Shown here one piece after another: positions 20,899-30,582 of a stretch of 64,000 nt of DNA. The notes under the pieces were generated by a model. That model was not told the DNA's origin. It did not search any database and was given only the letters and a program-made list of their open reading frames with translations. The translations under genes were made by a program, and so were the position numbers. Position 1 is the stretch's first letter. Each line of letters starts with the position of its first letter. The DNA is from Colwellia sp. (lineage in GTDB: Bacteria; Pseudomonadota; Gammaproteobacteria; Enterobacterales; Alteromonadaceae), in the NCBI GenBank assembly GCA_029938115.1, contig JAPYOP010000021.1, forward strand, positions 1 to 64,000. The letters run 5' to 3'.

Positions 20899-21621
20899 CT
20901 AAGCTGAAGTGCCATCAGGCACAAAAACATAACCTAATCCCCAAACAGTTTGTAAATACCTTGGCTTGGCAGGATCTTTTTCTAACATACGACGTAAACG
21001 TGAAACTTGTACATCAATACTACGCTCAAGTGCTGAGTAATCACGTCCCCGTGCTAAGTTCATTAACTTATCACGTGACAAAGGCTCTCTAGGATGAGTC
21101 ACTAAGGCTTTTAAAACTGCAAACTCGCCACTGGTTAATGGCATACTAACATCACCTTTTACCATTTCGCGTGTTGCTAAATTCAACTCATACTCACCAA
21201 AAACAATATTGTTTTCTTGCATTGAAGGTGCGCCAGGTGCTTCTTGAATTCGGCGTCTCAACACGGCTTTTATTCTGGCTAATAGCTCTCTTGGGTTAAA
21301 AGGTTTAGGCATATAATCATCGGCGCCAATTTCTAAACCAATAATTCGATCAACTTCATCACCTTTGGCGGTAAGCATCACAATAGGTATATTATTATTT
21401 TGTTGGCGCAAGCGGCGGCAAATAGATAAACCATCTTCACCCGGTAACATTAAATCAAGCACCAAAAGATGAAAATTCTCTCGCTCAAGCAATCGGTCCA
21501 TTTGATCTGAATTAGCTGCACTTCGTACAACAAAGCCTTGTTCAACCAAGTAACGTTCTAATAAAGAACGTAAACGCATGTCATCATCTACTACTAAAAT
21601 TTTTTTTGTTTCTTGGGTCAT
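20899..21621 (-). CDS. ompR: osmolarity response regulator OmpR
   Basis: Response regulator with an N-terminal receiver (acidic pocket DDD at 12-14, phospho-Asp at about 56, conserved Lys in LTAKG) and a C-terminal winged-helix DNA-binding domain ([18 protein letters not shown]...GLGYVF). 240 aa. First gene of the ompR-envZ operon; the pckA neighbour is the usual one in Alteromonadales. Confidence 0.95.
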   Translation of the reverse strand: MTQETKKILVVDDDMRLRSLLERYLVEQGFVVRSAANSDQMDRLLERENFHLLVLDLMLPGEDGLSICRRLRQQNNNIPIVMLTAKGDEVDRIIGLEIGADDYMPKPFNPRELLARIKAVLRRRIQEAPGAPSMQENNIVFGEYELNLATREMVKGDVSMPLTSGEFAVLKALVTHPREPLSRDKLMNLARGRDYSALERSIDVQVSRLRRMLEKDPAKPRYLQTVWGLGYVFVPDGTSA

Positions 21622-21768
21622 ATTATTCTCACCAGTTTAGTATTTTCTCATCTAATATAAAAACCACTATAAGCGATATAGCAACAGATTCATAAGAGCG
21701 ATTCGTAAATGTTTCAAGCTATTTGTTACAATTTATGAATATAGCTCAGTTACTTAAAACAACAAGTG

Positions 21769-22260
21769 TTATTTAAGATATTGGATCGCTTGCTCGGTAA
21801 CACATTGTGTAAAGCTTTTTTTCCTTTCTTCACGAGTCAGCGACACAATTGCACTTTTCACCAAAGCTTTTTTTTGTAATTGTTCAGCTTTGGGTAAATG
21901 TGCTAACTGTTCATGAAAACATCCTGAAAGACCAAAATTCAAGGCTATTTCAGATTTCATATCATCATTACCAAGACAAATAATAAGCTTTTGAGCTAAA
22001 CGATTTTTGTCCATTTTTAAAACCAGGTTTTTAATTTTATAAGTAACCGGCTCTATTTTTCTCTCTAGATTACAGGAATATAGCATATCTGCCACAGCTA
22101 CAACTGGAATAAGCTCTTGATGTTGTTTACTAAACTTATTCTTTAGCCAAGCATCATGCTTAGCTGTTGAGTTATTATCTATTACTTCATTTGACTGTAC
22201 TTGCACAGAAAAAAGTGTCGTTTGTAATAGAAAAAATAAAGAGGCGAATAGTACTTTCAT
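21769..22260 (-). CDS. small secreted protein of unknown function
   Basis: No family recognised. 163 aa with a clear signal peptide (about residues 1-23) and no further membrane segment, so probably periplasmic. Four Cys in the mature part (SCN, ICL, GCF, QCV contexts) could form two disulfides; the rest is Lys/Gln/Leu-rich and likely helical. It follows the PepSY gene on the same strand after a 148-bp gap, so it may be the tail of the iron-linked set or an independent gene. Confidence 0.5.
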   Translation of the reverse strand: MKVLFASLFFLLQTTLFSVQVQSNEVIDNNSTAKHDAWLKNKFSKQHQELIPVVAVADMLYSCNLERKIEPVTYKIKNLVLKMDKNRLAQKLIICLGNDDMKSEIALNFGLSGCFHEQLAHLPKAEQLQKKALVKSAIVSLTREERKKSFTQCVTEQAIQYLK

Positions 22261-22408
22261 AAAATTGATTTAACTTACTTTTCATAAATTCATGTCATAT
22301 GTAAGCTAAGTATACTGCTTCTATTTGAAGATGCTAGTCTAGCGGGAATTAGCTAATCCATGTGCACATCACGTTATGGATATGGGATGCTATCGGCATA
22401 AATGTCCA

Positions 22409-23188
22409 CTATCGCTTAGCTCTGGCATAGCGAATCCAGATATACACGCCACTTAATGAAAGCAATATTAGTAATATGGCCACTGCATCCATAAATAGCA
22501 CACCAAACAACCCTAAAACTCGACCACTGTGGGCATCTAAAATGATTCGTTCTAACGTTAAAAATTGAGATCTATAGGCAAGTTCTGCATTGGCTTTATC
22601 TTTTGCAGAGGCCTTATTTGGATCTATCCAGTTTGGTTCGATAGCAAAATTAACCTTTTGCCAGTTAAAAAAATCTGTACTTGCTTGAAAATATCCTGCG
22701 GTTGCTTTAACGATTACATTATTTTTATCAACACTCACTGCGCTAATATTTTGTGGCACACCAACTTCTGCGCCTAACTTATCGATTAAGTCACCTTGTT
22801 GATTGGATAAATAAACTTGGTTACTCGTTATAGTCAAAATAATTTTAGCGCTTGAATTTTGAGCTGACGATATGAATGTAGTCGCAATGATATCACTATC
22901 ACTCTCAAGCAATACCTTAGAGTCTAACCACAGTAGATTATTAGTTACTTGCAGTATACCTTGCTGATAAAAGCGCACATCGTTAGGAGAGGCAATGCCA
23001 TAATGGTCAAGTAACCAAGTACTACTTATAGGTTGATGGGCTAACGAGAGTGTCGTTGTATGGTTAAGAGCAACCCCACTGACAGATAAAAATATGATAA
23101 AAAAAGCAGCGATAATGCCGAGTTTTCGATGCCATTCACGCAAGTGTCTAATTAAGCGAGAATGAAGCGATTTAGAAGTTTTTTTCAT
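22409..23188 (-). CDS. PepSY-associated membrane protein
   Basis: Inner-membrane protein of the PepSY_TM type. N-terminal RHLREWHRKLGIIAAFFIIFL membrane segment with the conserved WHRKLG motif, an internal periplasmic domain of about 180 residues, and a C-terminal membrane segment (about 228-250) ending in a basic tail. Such proteins often pass electrons across the membrane to flavin-carrying partners. At 259 aa it is short, with two obvious membrane helices instead of four. 74 bp downstream of the FMN-binding gene and in the same direction as the porin behind a Fur box, which points to iron reduction or uptake. Confidence 0.7.
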   Translation of the reverse strand: MKKTSKSLHSRLIRHLREWHRKLGIIAAFFIIFLSVSGVALNHTTTLSLAHQPISSTWLLDHYGIASPNDVRFYQQGILQVTNNLLWLDSKVLLESDSDIIATTFISSAQNSSAKIILTITSNQVYLSNQQGDLIDKLGAEVGVPQNISAVSVDKNNVIVKATAGYFQASTDFFNWQKVNFAIEPNWIDPNKASAKDKANAELAYRSQFLTLERIILDAHSGRVLGLFGVLFMDAVAILLILLSLSGVYIWIRYARAKR

Positions 23189-23262
23189 TGGTAATAAATA
23201 TGATTGATAGAGTTAGTTTCACTAACCTTATTCTGCCGCATCCTTTTACTATTAGCCAGAAA

Positions 23263-23793
23263 TTATAATTTTGTGTTAGCAACTTTCGCATCTAGCCAAA
23301 GCGCTAAGCGAGCGACTTTTGTTGTGGCTCTTACTGACAACGTAGCGCCGGTAATACCATCAACATGTTGACTCAATTGCTTGTTATCTTTAAGTGACGC
23401 GTTAAAAAATTGCTGAGAGTAAAAGTTATGACGAACTTCATCTCCACGACTTTCTCTAAAAGTAAGCACCTTGAAGTTATTAATTTTATTATCTTTAATA
23501 TGAACGCCGATGGTTATTGGTTTTTCTTTGCCTATTTCATCAAGTACCCAGACAGTTTCATTATTTAACTGCCAATAACGAATGCGCATTCGGTTGTATT
23601 TATGCTTTAATATTTCAGCAATAGTTACTTTATCTTCTTTAGTTAACCATAGCGTTTTTATCTCTGGCTCAGCGCCGACAAAAGCAATGCTGATAAAATC
23701 TTTTGGTGTTTGATAAACCCCTTTAGCAGCATAATTCAGCCCACTAAAAAGTAAGTTCAATACAATAAACAAATAAAATAAAGATTTAGCCAT
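23263..23793 (-). CDS. periplasmic FMN-binding domain protein
   Basis: Signal peptide (about residues 1-22) followed by an FMN_bind domain. The flavinylation motif DGITGAT is at about 145-151; in this family ApbE attaches FMN covalently to the final Thr. 176 aa. No apbE is seen in the window. With the downstream PepSY protein it forms a plausible quinol-to-periplasm flavin redox relay. Co-directional with the upstream porin (86-bp gap) and probably under the same Fur box. Confidence 0.8.
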   Translation of the reverse strand: MAKSLFYLFIVLNLLFSGLNYAAKGVYQTPKDFISIAFVGAEPEIKTLWLTKEDKVTIAEILKHKYNRMRIRYWQLNNETVWVLDEIGKEKPITIGVHIKDNKINNFKVLTFRESRGDEVRHNFYSQQFFNASLKDNKQLSQHVDGITGATLSVRATTKVARLALWLDAKVANTKL

Positions 23794-23879
23794 ATGTACG
23801 ATCCATTATTTACGCAAAAAGTGAATAACGCATTCGCACTATTCACTTACCTTATAAAAATATATTTTAAACAAAAAAA

Positions 23880-25073
23880 TTAAAATTGGTAACCAAAACC
23901 AAGGTTAAATCCTTGAGAATCTTTCGCGCCACCAAGATCTTCATAATCCGCTTTTAATACGACATTTTCATGAATGTAATAATTTACACCAACACTGGTT
24001 GATTCAACAGTTGTTGAGTCACTATTACCGGCATTATTATCATATTCCGCATAACGAGCGAAGACGCCTACTTTTTCATTGAAAGCATATGATGGTTCAA
24101 CATACCAACCTGTTTGCTCATCACGACCTAATGCAGCAGCTTCTTCACCATTAATATCCCAACGTGCATACAAAGCACGCACGGTGAAACTTTTTATTTG
24201 ATAGATTGCATGCGCTTCGAGTAATGTTGCATCTGCAGTATCAATAGGGGCATCAAAATTATTGCCACCTTGAGTAATGTCCGTTTGGTATTGCAGTGTT
24301 GCAGCTAATTCTAGACCCGTAATAGCTGTGTATTTAATACGGCCGGTATACGCTAAATTTTCAGCGGTTGCTTTAGCCACTTTTTGGCGACCATTGCGAA
24401 TTTTAAAATCATCGCCAACTTCTAAACCACTCGTTGCTGCACCATCAATACTCAAACCTGGTGCAGGTTTAAAGTTAAACGCAACACCCGCTTCCCACCA
24501 TGTTGCTGGAATAATATTTTTCTCTACGCCATTTCGTTCAACACCGTAAAATGTTGGTGGCTCATGTGTTTCGTTAATGATGCCAACCGGAATCAAGAAC
24601 AAACCAACTTTAGAGTTTATAGTTTCGTTGATATCAACTTCAACATAAGCTTGCTCAAGCTCTACTTCACCTGCTTTACCATCACCTGCAATAGAATGTT
24701 CTAATTCAAATTCTGAGAAAAAACGAACACTGTCACTAAATTCATGACCGAAAAACAAAACAAAACGATGAAAATCAACTTTCGCATCACTATTATCATA
24801 GTTGTTATAGTGCAATTCACCGTAACCACCAATGGAAGTATTAGCAAAAATACTCGCTTCTTTTTCTACGACTACTTCAACTTGATCAGCGGTGGCATTT
24901 AGCTTTTGATCAGTCTCGTCTAAACGCTTCTCTAAAGATTTTAAAACTTTTTGTTGTTGAGCAATAATTTTACGTAACTCATCAGTTTCTACATTTGCAG
25001 CTTGTCCATTAGCCATAGCATTACCTGCAAAAAGGCCTATTAAAGCAGAGGCTATTAGTGTTTTCTTCATCAT
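23880..25073 (-). CDS. outer-membrane porin, LbtU/OprP-like
   Basis: Signal peptide, then a short coiled coil (about residues 27-70, LRKIIAQQQKVLKSLEKRL...), then a beta-barrel beginning GGYGELHYNN and ending in GFGYQF with C-terminal Phe, the usual barrel signal. The coiled-coil-plus-barrel layout matches phosphate/LbtU-type porins. Behind a strong Fur box and before FMN-binding and PepSY genes, it is most simply a porin for an iron source. Substrate not determinable from sequence. Confidence 0.75.
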   Translation of the reverse strand: MMKKTLIASALIGLFAGNAMANGQAANVETDELRKIIAQQQKVLKSLEKRLDETDQKLNATADQVEVVVEKEASIFANTSIGGYGELHYNNYDNSDAKVDFHRFVLFFGHEFSDSVRFFSEFELEHSIAGDGKAGEVELEQAYVEVDINETINSKVGLFLIPVGIINETHEPPTFYGVERNGVEKNIIPATWWEAGVAFNFKPAPGLSIDGAATSGLEVGDDFKIRNGRQKVAKATAENLAYTGRIKYTAITGLELAATLQYQTDITQGGNNFDAPIDTADATLLEAHAIYQIKSFTVRALYARWDINGEEAAALGRDEQTGWYVEPSYAFNEKVGVFARYAEYDNNAGNSDSTTVESTSVGVNYYIHENVVLKADYEDLGGAKDSQGFNLGFGYQF

Positions 25074-25214
25074 TTTTTGTCATTCCAATAGATGTATAAA
25101 TTAATATGTGAGTGCTAACCTTGTTAGCGGAAATAAGTATTGGAAGACTTTATATTAGTGGAAATTAATAAAAGCACCTTCTCAAAGTTGGTGCTATTAA
25201 ACCACAACCGCAAA

Positions 25215-25229
25215 TGAGAATCAATATCA
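25215..25229. promoter_or_regulatory. predicted Fur box upstream of the porin operon
   Basis: TGAGAATcAATATCA matches 12 of 15 positions of the Fur core TGATAATGATTATCA, with extra flanking A/T symmetry. It lies 142 bp before the porin start, in a 218-bp intergenic region. Suggests iron repression of the porin, FMN-binding and PepSY genes. Confidence 0.65.
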
Positions 25230-25291
25230 TTTGCATTATTGATTAGATTAAATGACTTTTGATTGATCTAGGTCATGATCCTTTTTGATGA

Positions 25292-25957
25292 CTATTGGGT
25301 GACGATACTTCTAGCGCCTTTAATAAACACTTCTTTATCAACATTGATAGGCTCAGGAACTACAATACCTTTTTGAACTGCAGGACGTTGTGCTATTTGA
25401 TCAACCCAGCGCTTTAAATTTGGCAGATTATCTAAACTGACACCTGACCATTCGTGCGTATGAACCCAGCACCAATTTGCCATATCGGCAATGGAATACT
25501 CTGATGTTAAATATTCACTGTCTTTTAATTGAGTATCTAACACTGAAAATAATCTTTTTACTTCATTTTGATAACGGTCTATCACTGGTTGGATTTTTTC
25601 AGGGAAATAGCGGTAGAAAACATTTGCTTGTCCCATCATAGGACCTACGCCACTCATTTGAAACATTAACCATTGCATTACTTGCGAGCGCTCTTTATTT
25701 CCTTGAGGCAAAAACAGACCTGATTTTTCTGCTAAATAAACCATGATAGCGCCAGTTTCAAATACAGAAAAATCATCATTACTTCGATCTATAATCGCAG
25801 GAATGCGACCATTAGGACAAAGCTTTAGAAATGCTGCTGATTTTTGCTCTCCTTTCATTAAATCAATGGCATGCACTTGATAGTCAAAAGCCATTTCTTC
25901 TAATGCAACAGAGGCTTTCCAGCCGTTAGGTGTTGACGAAGTATAAAGATCAATCAT
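25292..25957 (-). CDS. glutathione S-transferase, Ure2p/YfcG-like (Nu class)
   Basis: Thioredoxin-fold N-domain with the TPNGWK active-site region (residues 8-13) typical of YfcG-type GSTs that reduce disulfides, the cis-Pro (GRIPAI) and [11 protein letters not shown] glutathione-binding segment, and an all-helical C-domain with VHTHEWSGV. 221 aa. Cytoplasmic. Followed downstream by the Fur-box region; a second GST gene lies 64 bp upstream. Confidence 0.85.
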   Translation of the reverse strand: MIDLYTSSTPNGWKASVALEEMAFDYQVHAIDLMKGEQKSAAFLKLCPNGRIPAIIDRSNDDFSVFETGAIMVYLAEKSGLFLPQGNKERSQVMQWLMFQMSGVGPMMGQANVFYRYFPEKIQPVIDRYQNEVKRLFSVLDTQLKDSEYLTSEYSIADMANWCWVHTHEWSGVSLDNLPNLKRWVDQIAQRPAVQKGIVVPEPINVDKEVFIKGARSIVTQ

Positions 25958-26021
25958 ATTTTTCCTTATTTTTGTTGTTTTACTTTAGCTGCCTTGCGTT
26001 AGTTACCTTACGCTAGATAAC

Positions 26022-26630
26022 CTAGGCAGTATAACTTGGACGGGCTGAAACCTTTTTATACCAACTAAGCAAGTGCACGTATTCATCGCTCGGTCGTACT
26101 TTGACTACACGAGCAAAATCGATGGCACATAACAAAATGATATCGGCAATACTGAAGTAGTCCTCAACAAGGTAAGTCGACTCTTTGAAATGTTCATTTA
26201 GTTCAGCAAAATAAGCCAAAGCATTTTCACCTGAAATTTTGCCCCACTCGACTACGGGTGTCATGCGATCTTTAAAATAGCCACTCGTATGTTGAAAACA
26301 CATGCCAATAGGAAGCATACAGTGAAATTCAACCCGACGTTGCCACATTTCAACTTGTGCTTTCTCCAAAGGAGTTCGGCCCATTAACGGACTTTCAGGG
26401 TTCATTTCTTCAAAATAACGACAAATAGCGATACTTTCACCAATACAGGTACCATCATCTAATTCTAAAAAAGGAATTTTAGTTGTTGGGTTTTTAGCGC
26501 GCATTTCAGCGGTTAGATTCTCGCCTGCGGCAAGATCAACTTCAACATAGTCCATATCAATACCTTTCTCTGCCAAAAAGATACGCACACGGCGCGGATT
26601 AGGCGCTTTGCTAGTTTCGAATATTTTCAT
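26022..26630 (-). CDS. glutathione S-transferase family protein
   Basis: N-domain begins MKIFETSKAPNPRRVRIFLAEKGI, with the PNPRRV region where catalytic Ser/Cys often sits, cis-Pro (TKIPFLEL) and GESIAICRYFE. Helical C-domain with SIADIILLCAIDFARVV. 202 aa. Substrate unknown; could be a detoxification GST. Same strand as the next GST gene, 64 bp apart, so probably co-transcribed. Confidence 0.85.
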   Translation of the reverse strand: MKIFETSKAPNPRRVRIFLAEKGIDMDYVEVDLAAGENLTAEMRAKNPTTKIPFLELDDGTCIGESIAICRYFEEMNPESPLMGRTPLEKAQVEMWQRRVEFHCMLPIGMCFQHTSGYFKDRMTPVVEWGKISGENALAYFAELNEHFKESTYLVEDYFSIADIILLCAIDFARVVKVRPSDEYVHLLSWYKKVSARPSYTA

Positions 26631-26711
26631 TGAATCATTCCTGAATTTTTATTTGCTAATAACCCTAACAGTAATTTTAATTCGCATAAACAAATTTCAG
26701 GACACTACTAA

Positions 26712-26831
26712 GAAATTGATGCTGGTAGAATAAGCCATGTCGATATTGCAAAGTCAGCGGTTAATCGTCGCTTGAACGGTCTTGAAGATGTACCTTATTG
26801 GGATAAATGTATTGAGGGTCTAAAAGTGTAA
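26712..26831 (+). pseudogene. short C-terminal-like coding remnant
   Basis: After a TAA at 26709-26711 an open frame of 39 codons runs to TAA at 26829-26831. It encodes EIDAGRISHVDIAKSAVNRR then LNGLEDVPYWDKCIEGLKV, with protein-like composition but no Met start and no ribosome binding site. Most likely the 3' end of a decayed gene; family not recognised. Confidence 0.3.
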
Positions 26832-26897
26832 TAACGCTCATTTTAATTGAATCAAACCATCAGGGATTTTCATAATTTGATTCATAAGAGCGGCTAT

Positions 26898-27641
26898 TTA
26901 TTTGCTTAATTGATTATCTAACCAATCAACAATATAACTGGCTAATTGCTGGTCTCGGTCTAATAACGGGTAACCATGATCAGAGCCTTTATAAGCAATA
27001 AATTTACTACTCTCGTTTGTTGTTGTTTTAAAGAGTTTTTGTGCACTTTCATACGTACCCGTATCTCCTTGTGAGGCAATAATCAACGTCGGTTTATCGG
27101 CCAGTATTTTTTTATAACGAGCGATATTTTCATCGCGCTGCCCTGAAGAAAAGAAACCAATAACATTGATGGGGTTATTTTCTGCCAAAGTAATGGCTTG
27201 AGAACCGCCACAACTTGCGCCAACAACACCAACAATACCTTTATCTGATAATTTACTTTTTAAGTGGTTGTAGGCTAATTGCACATCACTTGGCCAATGC
27301 GCTGACATTTTCCCCCAAGCTTTACGACGCTCATCTCTTGGTAGCGCTTGAATTTTCTCAACACTAAATTCATCATTAGTACTTTCACCAAAGCCACGAA
27401 AATCCATACTTAGCGCATCAATACCTTGCTCAGAGAGTTTCTGACCAATGTCGTTATACATGGTGCGGTTATAATTACATTGGTGTAATAATAAAACAGC
27501 ACGATCACTGCTTTTATTACTTTGATAATAACTGGCTTTTAATGCAAAACCCTCTTGGGTTGTTAAAGTTAACTCACCAGCAGAGCTTACTGATGAAAGT
27601 GTCAATAAAATAGTGGTCAACGAGGTTAATAAGAGCTTCAT
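26898..27641 (-). CDS. secreted dienelactone-hydrolase-like alpha/beta hydrolase
   Basis: Signal peptide (about residues 1-21) then an alpha/beta-hydrolase fold. Oxyanion region LLLHQCNYN, nucleophile elbow GASCGG (Cys instead of Ser, as in dienelactone hydrolases), acid in SQGDTGTY and His in GSDHGYP. 247 aa. Stands alone between the GST genes and mocA-like gene, all on the minus strand. Substrate unknown. Confidence 0.75.
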   Translation of the reverse strand: MKLLLTSLTTILLTLSSVSSAGELTLTTQEGFALKASYYQSNKSSDRAVLLLHQCNYNRTMYNDIGQKLSEQGIDALSMDFRGFGESTNDEFSVEKIQALPRDERRKAWGKMSAHWPSDVQLAYNHLKSKLSDKGIVGVVGASCGGSQAITLAENNPINVIGFFSSGQRDENIARYKKILADKPTLIIASQGDTGTYESAQKLFKTTTNESSKFIAYKGSDHGYPLLDRDQQLASYIVDWLDNQLSK

Positions 27642-27753
27642 AAATATTCCTTTTATTTATATTTGCGTTAAAACTATCTAATTGGTCAAACAAATAAAAC
27701 TACAAAGCGTTGAGTTGTCGTTTTTTCACGCTTAAATTTTATGATTGCAACTT

Positions 27754-28389
27754 TCAGTGTGTTTTCTTAAACCAGCGGGTAAGATCTTGTTGAGTATCTA
27801 TATCTATCAGTGCATTTTCCATGATGACTTCATGCAAGTTTTCTTTGTTTTGATGTAAAAGTGCTTTAGCGCCTTTGTCACCGGTCAAATTCATTAACTG
27901 TGTAAAATAACGGCTAGGAAAAATAGCCGGAGGCATTATTTCTTGTGCTGCTTTTGCACAAATTAATTTATTGGGTGTTGCCTGTGACTGTTTAATTAAT
28001 CGAGTGTAATCGTCTATATCTAACGCTATTTGATCTGCCAAGGTGATCATTATATGGCTAGTTTTACTGTCATTGCTGACAATATTTTCGACTGACTGGG
28101 CGATTGTATGCCCTAAACCGTGATGAGCATGTTGACAAAAACTGAGTAAAAAGTTATTGCCAATGCGCTTTTCTATTTCAGCATGATATATGCCTGTTGC
28201 TACTTGCAGCTTATTGACCGCTATATTTAACCCCTTTAAACAGACAGATATTTGCTGTAATACCTGTTCAATTAAAGTGACTGAACTGTCTTTCGGCTCA
28301 ACTTTGGCTAATAGTTTAATATCCTTAAAACGCTCGCTTTTACCGGCAGCGAGCAAAATTATTTTTAAGTTATAGTTTTCATTATTCAT
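27754..28389 (-). CDS. MocA-type molybdenum cofactor nucleotidyltransferase
   Basis: NTP-transferase that likely attaches CMP to molybdopterin for the neighbouring molybdenum hydroxylase. Nucleotide-binding signature LAAGKSERF at about residues 13-21 with KLL just after; the acidic site ITLADQIA stands where MobA/MocA-like proteins have the metal-binding Asp. 211 aa. Lies 14 bp downstream of the iorB-like gene, in the same operon, which supports a cofactor-maturation role. Confidence 0.82.
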   Translation of the reverse strand: MNNENYNLKIILLAAGKSERFKDIKLLAKVEPKDSSVTLIEQVLQQISVCLKGLNIAVNKLQVATGIYHAEIEKRIGNNFLLSFCQHAHHGLGHTIAQSVENIVSNDSKTSHIMITLADQIALDIDDYTRLIKQSQATPNKLICAKAAQEIMPPAIFPSRYFTQLMNLTGDKGAKALLHQNKENLHEVIMENALIDIDTQQDLTRWFKKTH

Positions 28390-28403
28390 ATGAATGAAGC
28401 AAC

Positions 28404-30581
28404 TTATACCGCTAACGGTTTAAACGGTAAATCTCGATAACGTTTACCTGATGCCGCAAAAACCGCATTGCTTAATGCTGGCGCAAAAGGAGCGACGCCA
28501 GGCTCACCTAAGCCCGTTGGCTTTTCATCAGAATCAGTTATATGCACTCTTACATTGGGCATGTCAGTAATGCGCATAACGGGGTAGTTATGGAAATTTG
28601 AGTTAACCACTGCGCCCTCTCTAAAAGTAATTTCAGTGCTTAATGCCAGCGACATTCCCATAACAACAGCACCTTCCATTTGTGCCGTAGCACCGTCAAG
28701 GTTAAGTACTTGTCCGCAATCTATCGCACAATCAACATTTAATACTTTAATGTCTTCGCCTTTAACTTCAACATGTACTGCCATAGCAACAAAGCTTTGG
28801 AAGCTATAATGCACCGCCAAGCCAATACCTTGGCCTTTAGGTAAAGTGCCTCGGTTATGGTAACCCGATTTATCGGCAACGGTTGCCAACGCTTTTTTAG
28901 CTCGTTGAATTTGCGCTTGTTGCTTTTCATTTTTGTTATTATCAAAAAGTTGATTCACAAAAGTTAACGAGTCTTTGCCTGCTTTATTGGCAAGTTCATC
29001 CGCAAAAGTACCAAAAGAAAAACCATAAAATATAGCATAAACAGCCCGATACCAACCAATGCGAGTATGTGCTTTGGCATCACCTGATTCTGTTCTAAAG
29101 TTTTCAACACCAAATAAATGGTTGGTGATATCACCCAAATTTTGCTCTGGAGCTCTGACCAAAGATGGATTAAATAATGTCGCAATAGACGGGAAAGCAG
29201 CTCGATGCAGCCAACCTGTAACATTACCCTTATCATCCATTGATGCTTCTATATACTGCGCATTAATAGAATGATAATAACCAGTTCGCATGTCTTCTTC
29301 ACGACTCCAAATAAGCTGAATTGGTACGCCAGTTTGCTCGGAAATAACCGCCGCTTCATGAACATAGTCACACTTATATTTACGACCGAAAGCACCACCT
29401 GCCATAGCAACATGTACAATAATTTCTTTAGGCTCACGCTTTAAATATTGTCCCAATACTTTTTGAATATCCACAGGGCTTTGCGTTGACGCCCATACTT
29501 CACACGAATCTTTTTGCACCCAAACAACACTAGCATTTGGCTCCATTGGTGCATGTGAAAGATGACCGCCAGTATAAGTAGCAGAGATTTTATGCTTCGC
29601 GGCTTTAAACGCTTTATCAATATCGCCACGTTCTGCTGCTAAGGTGGCCGGTTTTTCAACATTAGCCACTAACTGCTGTTTATATTCTTTGGTGTCATAA
29701 ACGGCATTTTCGCCTAAATTCCATTCTATTTTTAGCTTTTTCACTGCTTGTTGTGCTGTCCAACTATTATCAGCAACCACAGCAACACCGCCAATGGAAC
29801 CAAATGGCACATCAAAACGAGAGATTTCTACAACATCGGTTACGCCTTTAACTTTCAACGCATCGGTTTTATCTAGACTCTTAAGGCTACCGCCGAGTAC
29901 CGGACAATGCACAATTGCTGCATATTTTAACCCAGGTAATTTTGTATCAACCCCATAAACACGTTTACCAACCACCACTTCATTTTGATCATGTCGCGGT
30001 AGTTTAGTGCCAATATAGTTAAAATCGCTTTTCTTTTTAAGCACTGGTTTTTCAGGAACTGGCATATTGGCGGCAATGCTAGCGAGTTCGCCAAAACCCA
30101 GCTTTTGTTGATTGGTTTTATTAATAACAAAATGTGCTTGAGCAAAACAGTTATCAGCTGACGTTTTCCAAACCTTGGCTGCCGCAGCAATTAACATTGC
30201 TTTTGCGGTAGCGCCCGCTTCGCGCATCGGTTGGTACATAACCCGGATACTAGCTGAACCACCCGTTGCTTGAGGGCCAAACTTTTCATCGGCATCACCT
30301 TGCTTAACGGTAACACGCTGCCAATCAGCTTCCATCTCATCGGCGACAACTGAAGGCAAAGCGGTACTTATGCCCTGCCCCATTTCACATCGGCCACAAT
30401 AAAGAGTGGTATCACCATTTTCAGCTAAATGAATAAAAGCATTAAGGCTGGAGCCACTAGCTTTCATTATGCCTTTTTCAGCCAGCGCATTAACAGGTAA
30501 AGCAACCCCCAGAACTAATCCTCCAGTTGTGATACCTGCTGTTTTTAAAAAATTTCGACGACTTACATTTGAAATACTCAT
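28404..30581 (-). CDS. iorB: molybdopterin-binding aldehyde dehydrogenase, isoquinoline 1-oxidoreductase beta-subunit-like
   Basis: Large catalytic subunit of a xanthine-oxidase-family molybdenum hydroxylase that oxidises aldehydes or N-heterocycles. Start set at 30581 because AAGGAGG precedes that ATG and the protein then opens with a twin-arginine signal (SRRNFLK), implying folded export to the periplasm. Key family segments: MGQGISTALPSVVADEMEADW, GGAFGRK, and GLGEPGVAPFAPAL near the C-terminus with the catalytic Glu. About 725 aa. One base after the 2Fe-2S subunit. Whether the substrate is isoquinoline or an aldehyde is unknown. Confidence 0.85.
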   Translation of the reverse strand: MSISNVSRRNFLKTAGITTGGLVLGVALPVNALAEKGIMKASGSSLNAFIHLAENGDTTLYCGRCEMGQGISTALPSVVADEMEADWQRVTVKQGDADEKFGPQATGGSASIRVMYQPMREAGATAKAMLIAAAAKVWKTSADNCFAQAHFVINKTNQQKLGFGELASIAANMPVPEKPVLKKKSDFNYIGTKLPRHDQNEVVVGKRVYGVDTKLPGLKYAAIVHCPVLGGSLKSLDKTDALKVKGVTDVVEISRFDVPFGSIGGVAVVADNSWTAQQAVKKLKIEWNLGENAVYDTKEYKQQLVANVEKPATLAAERGDIDKAFKAAKHKISATYTGGHLSHAPMEPNASVVWVQKDSCEVWASTQSPVDIQKVLGQYLKREPKEIIVHVAMAGGAFGRKYKCDYVHEAAVISEQTGVPIQLIWSREEDMRTGYYHSINAQYIEASMDDKGNVTGWLHRAAFPSIATLFNPSLVRAPEQNLGDITNHLFGVENFRTESGDAKAHTRIGWYRAVYAIFYGFSFGTFADELANKAGKDSLTFVNQLFDNNKNEKQQAQIQRAKKALATVADKSGYHNRGTLPKGQGIGLAVHYSFQSFVAMAVHVEVKGEDIKVLNVDCAIDCGQVLNLDGATAQMEGAVVMGMSLALSTEITFREGAVVNSNFHNYPVMRITDMPNVRVHITDSDEKPTGLGEPGVAPFAPALSNAVFAASGKRYRDLPFKPLAV

Positions 30582-30582
30582 G

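Noticed and set aside
28739-30190. Several small ORFs opposite or in other frames of the iorB-like gene
   Set aside because: All lie within the large-subunit gene and lack recognisable domains.
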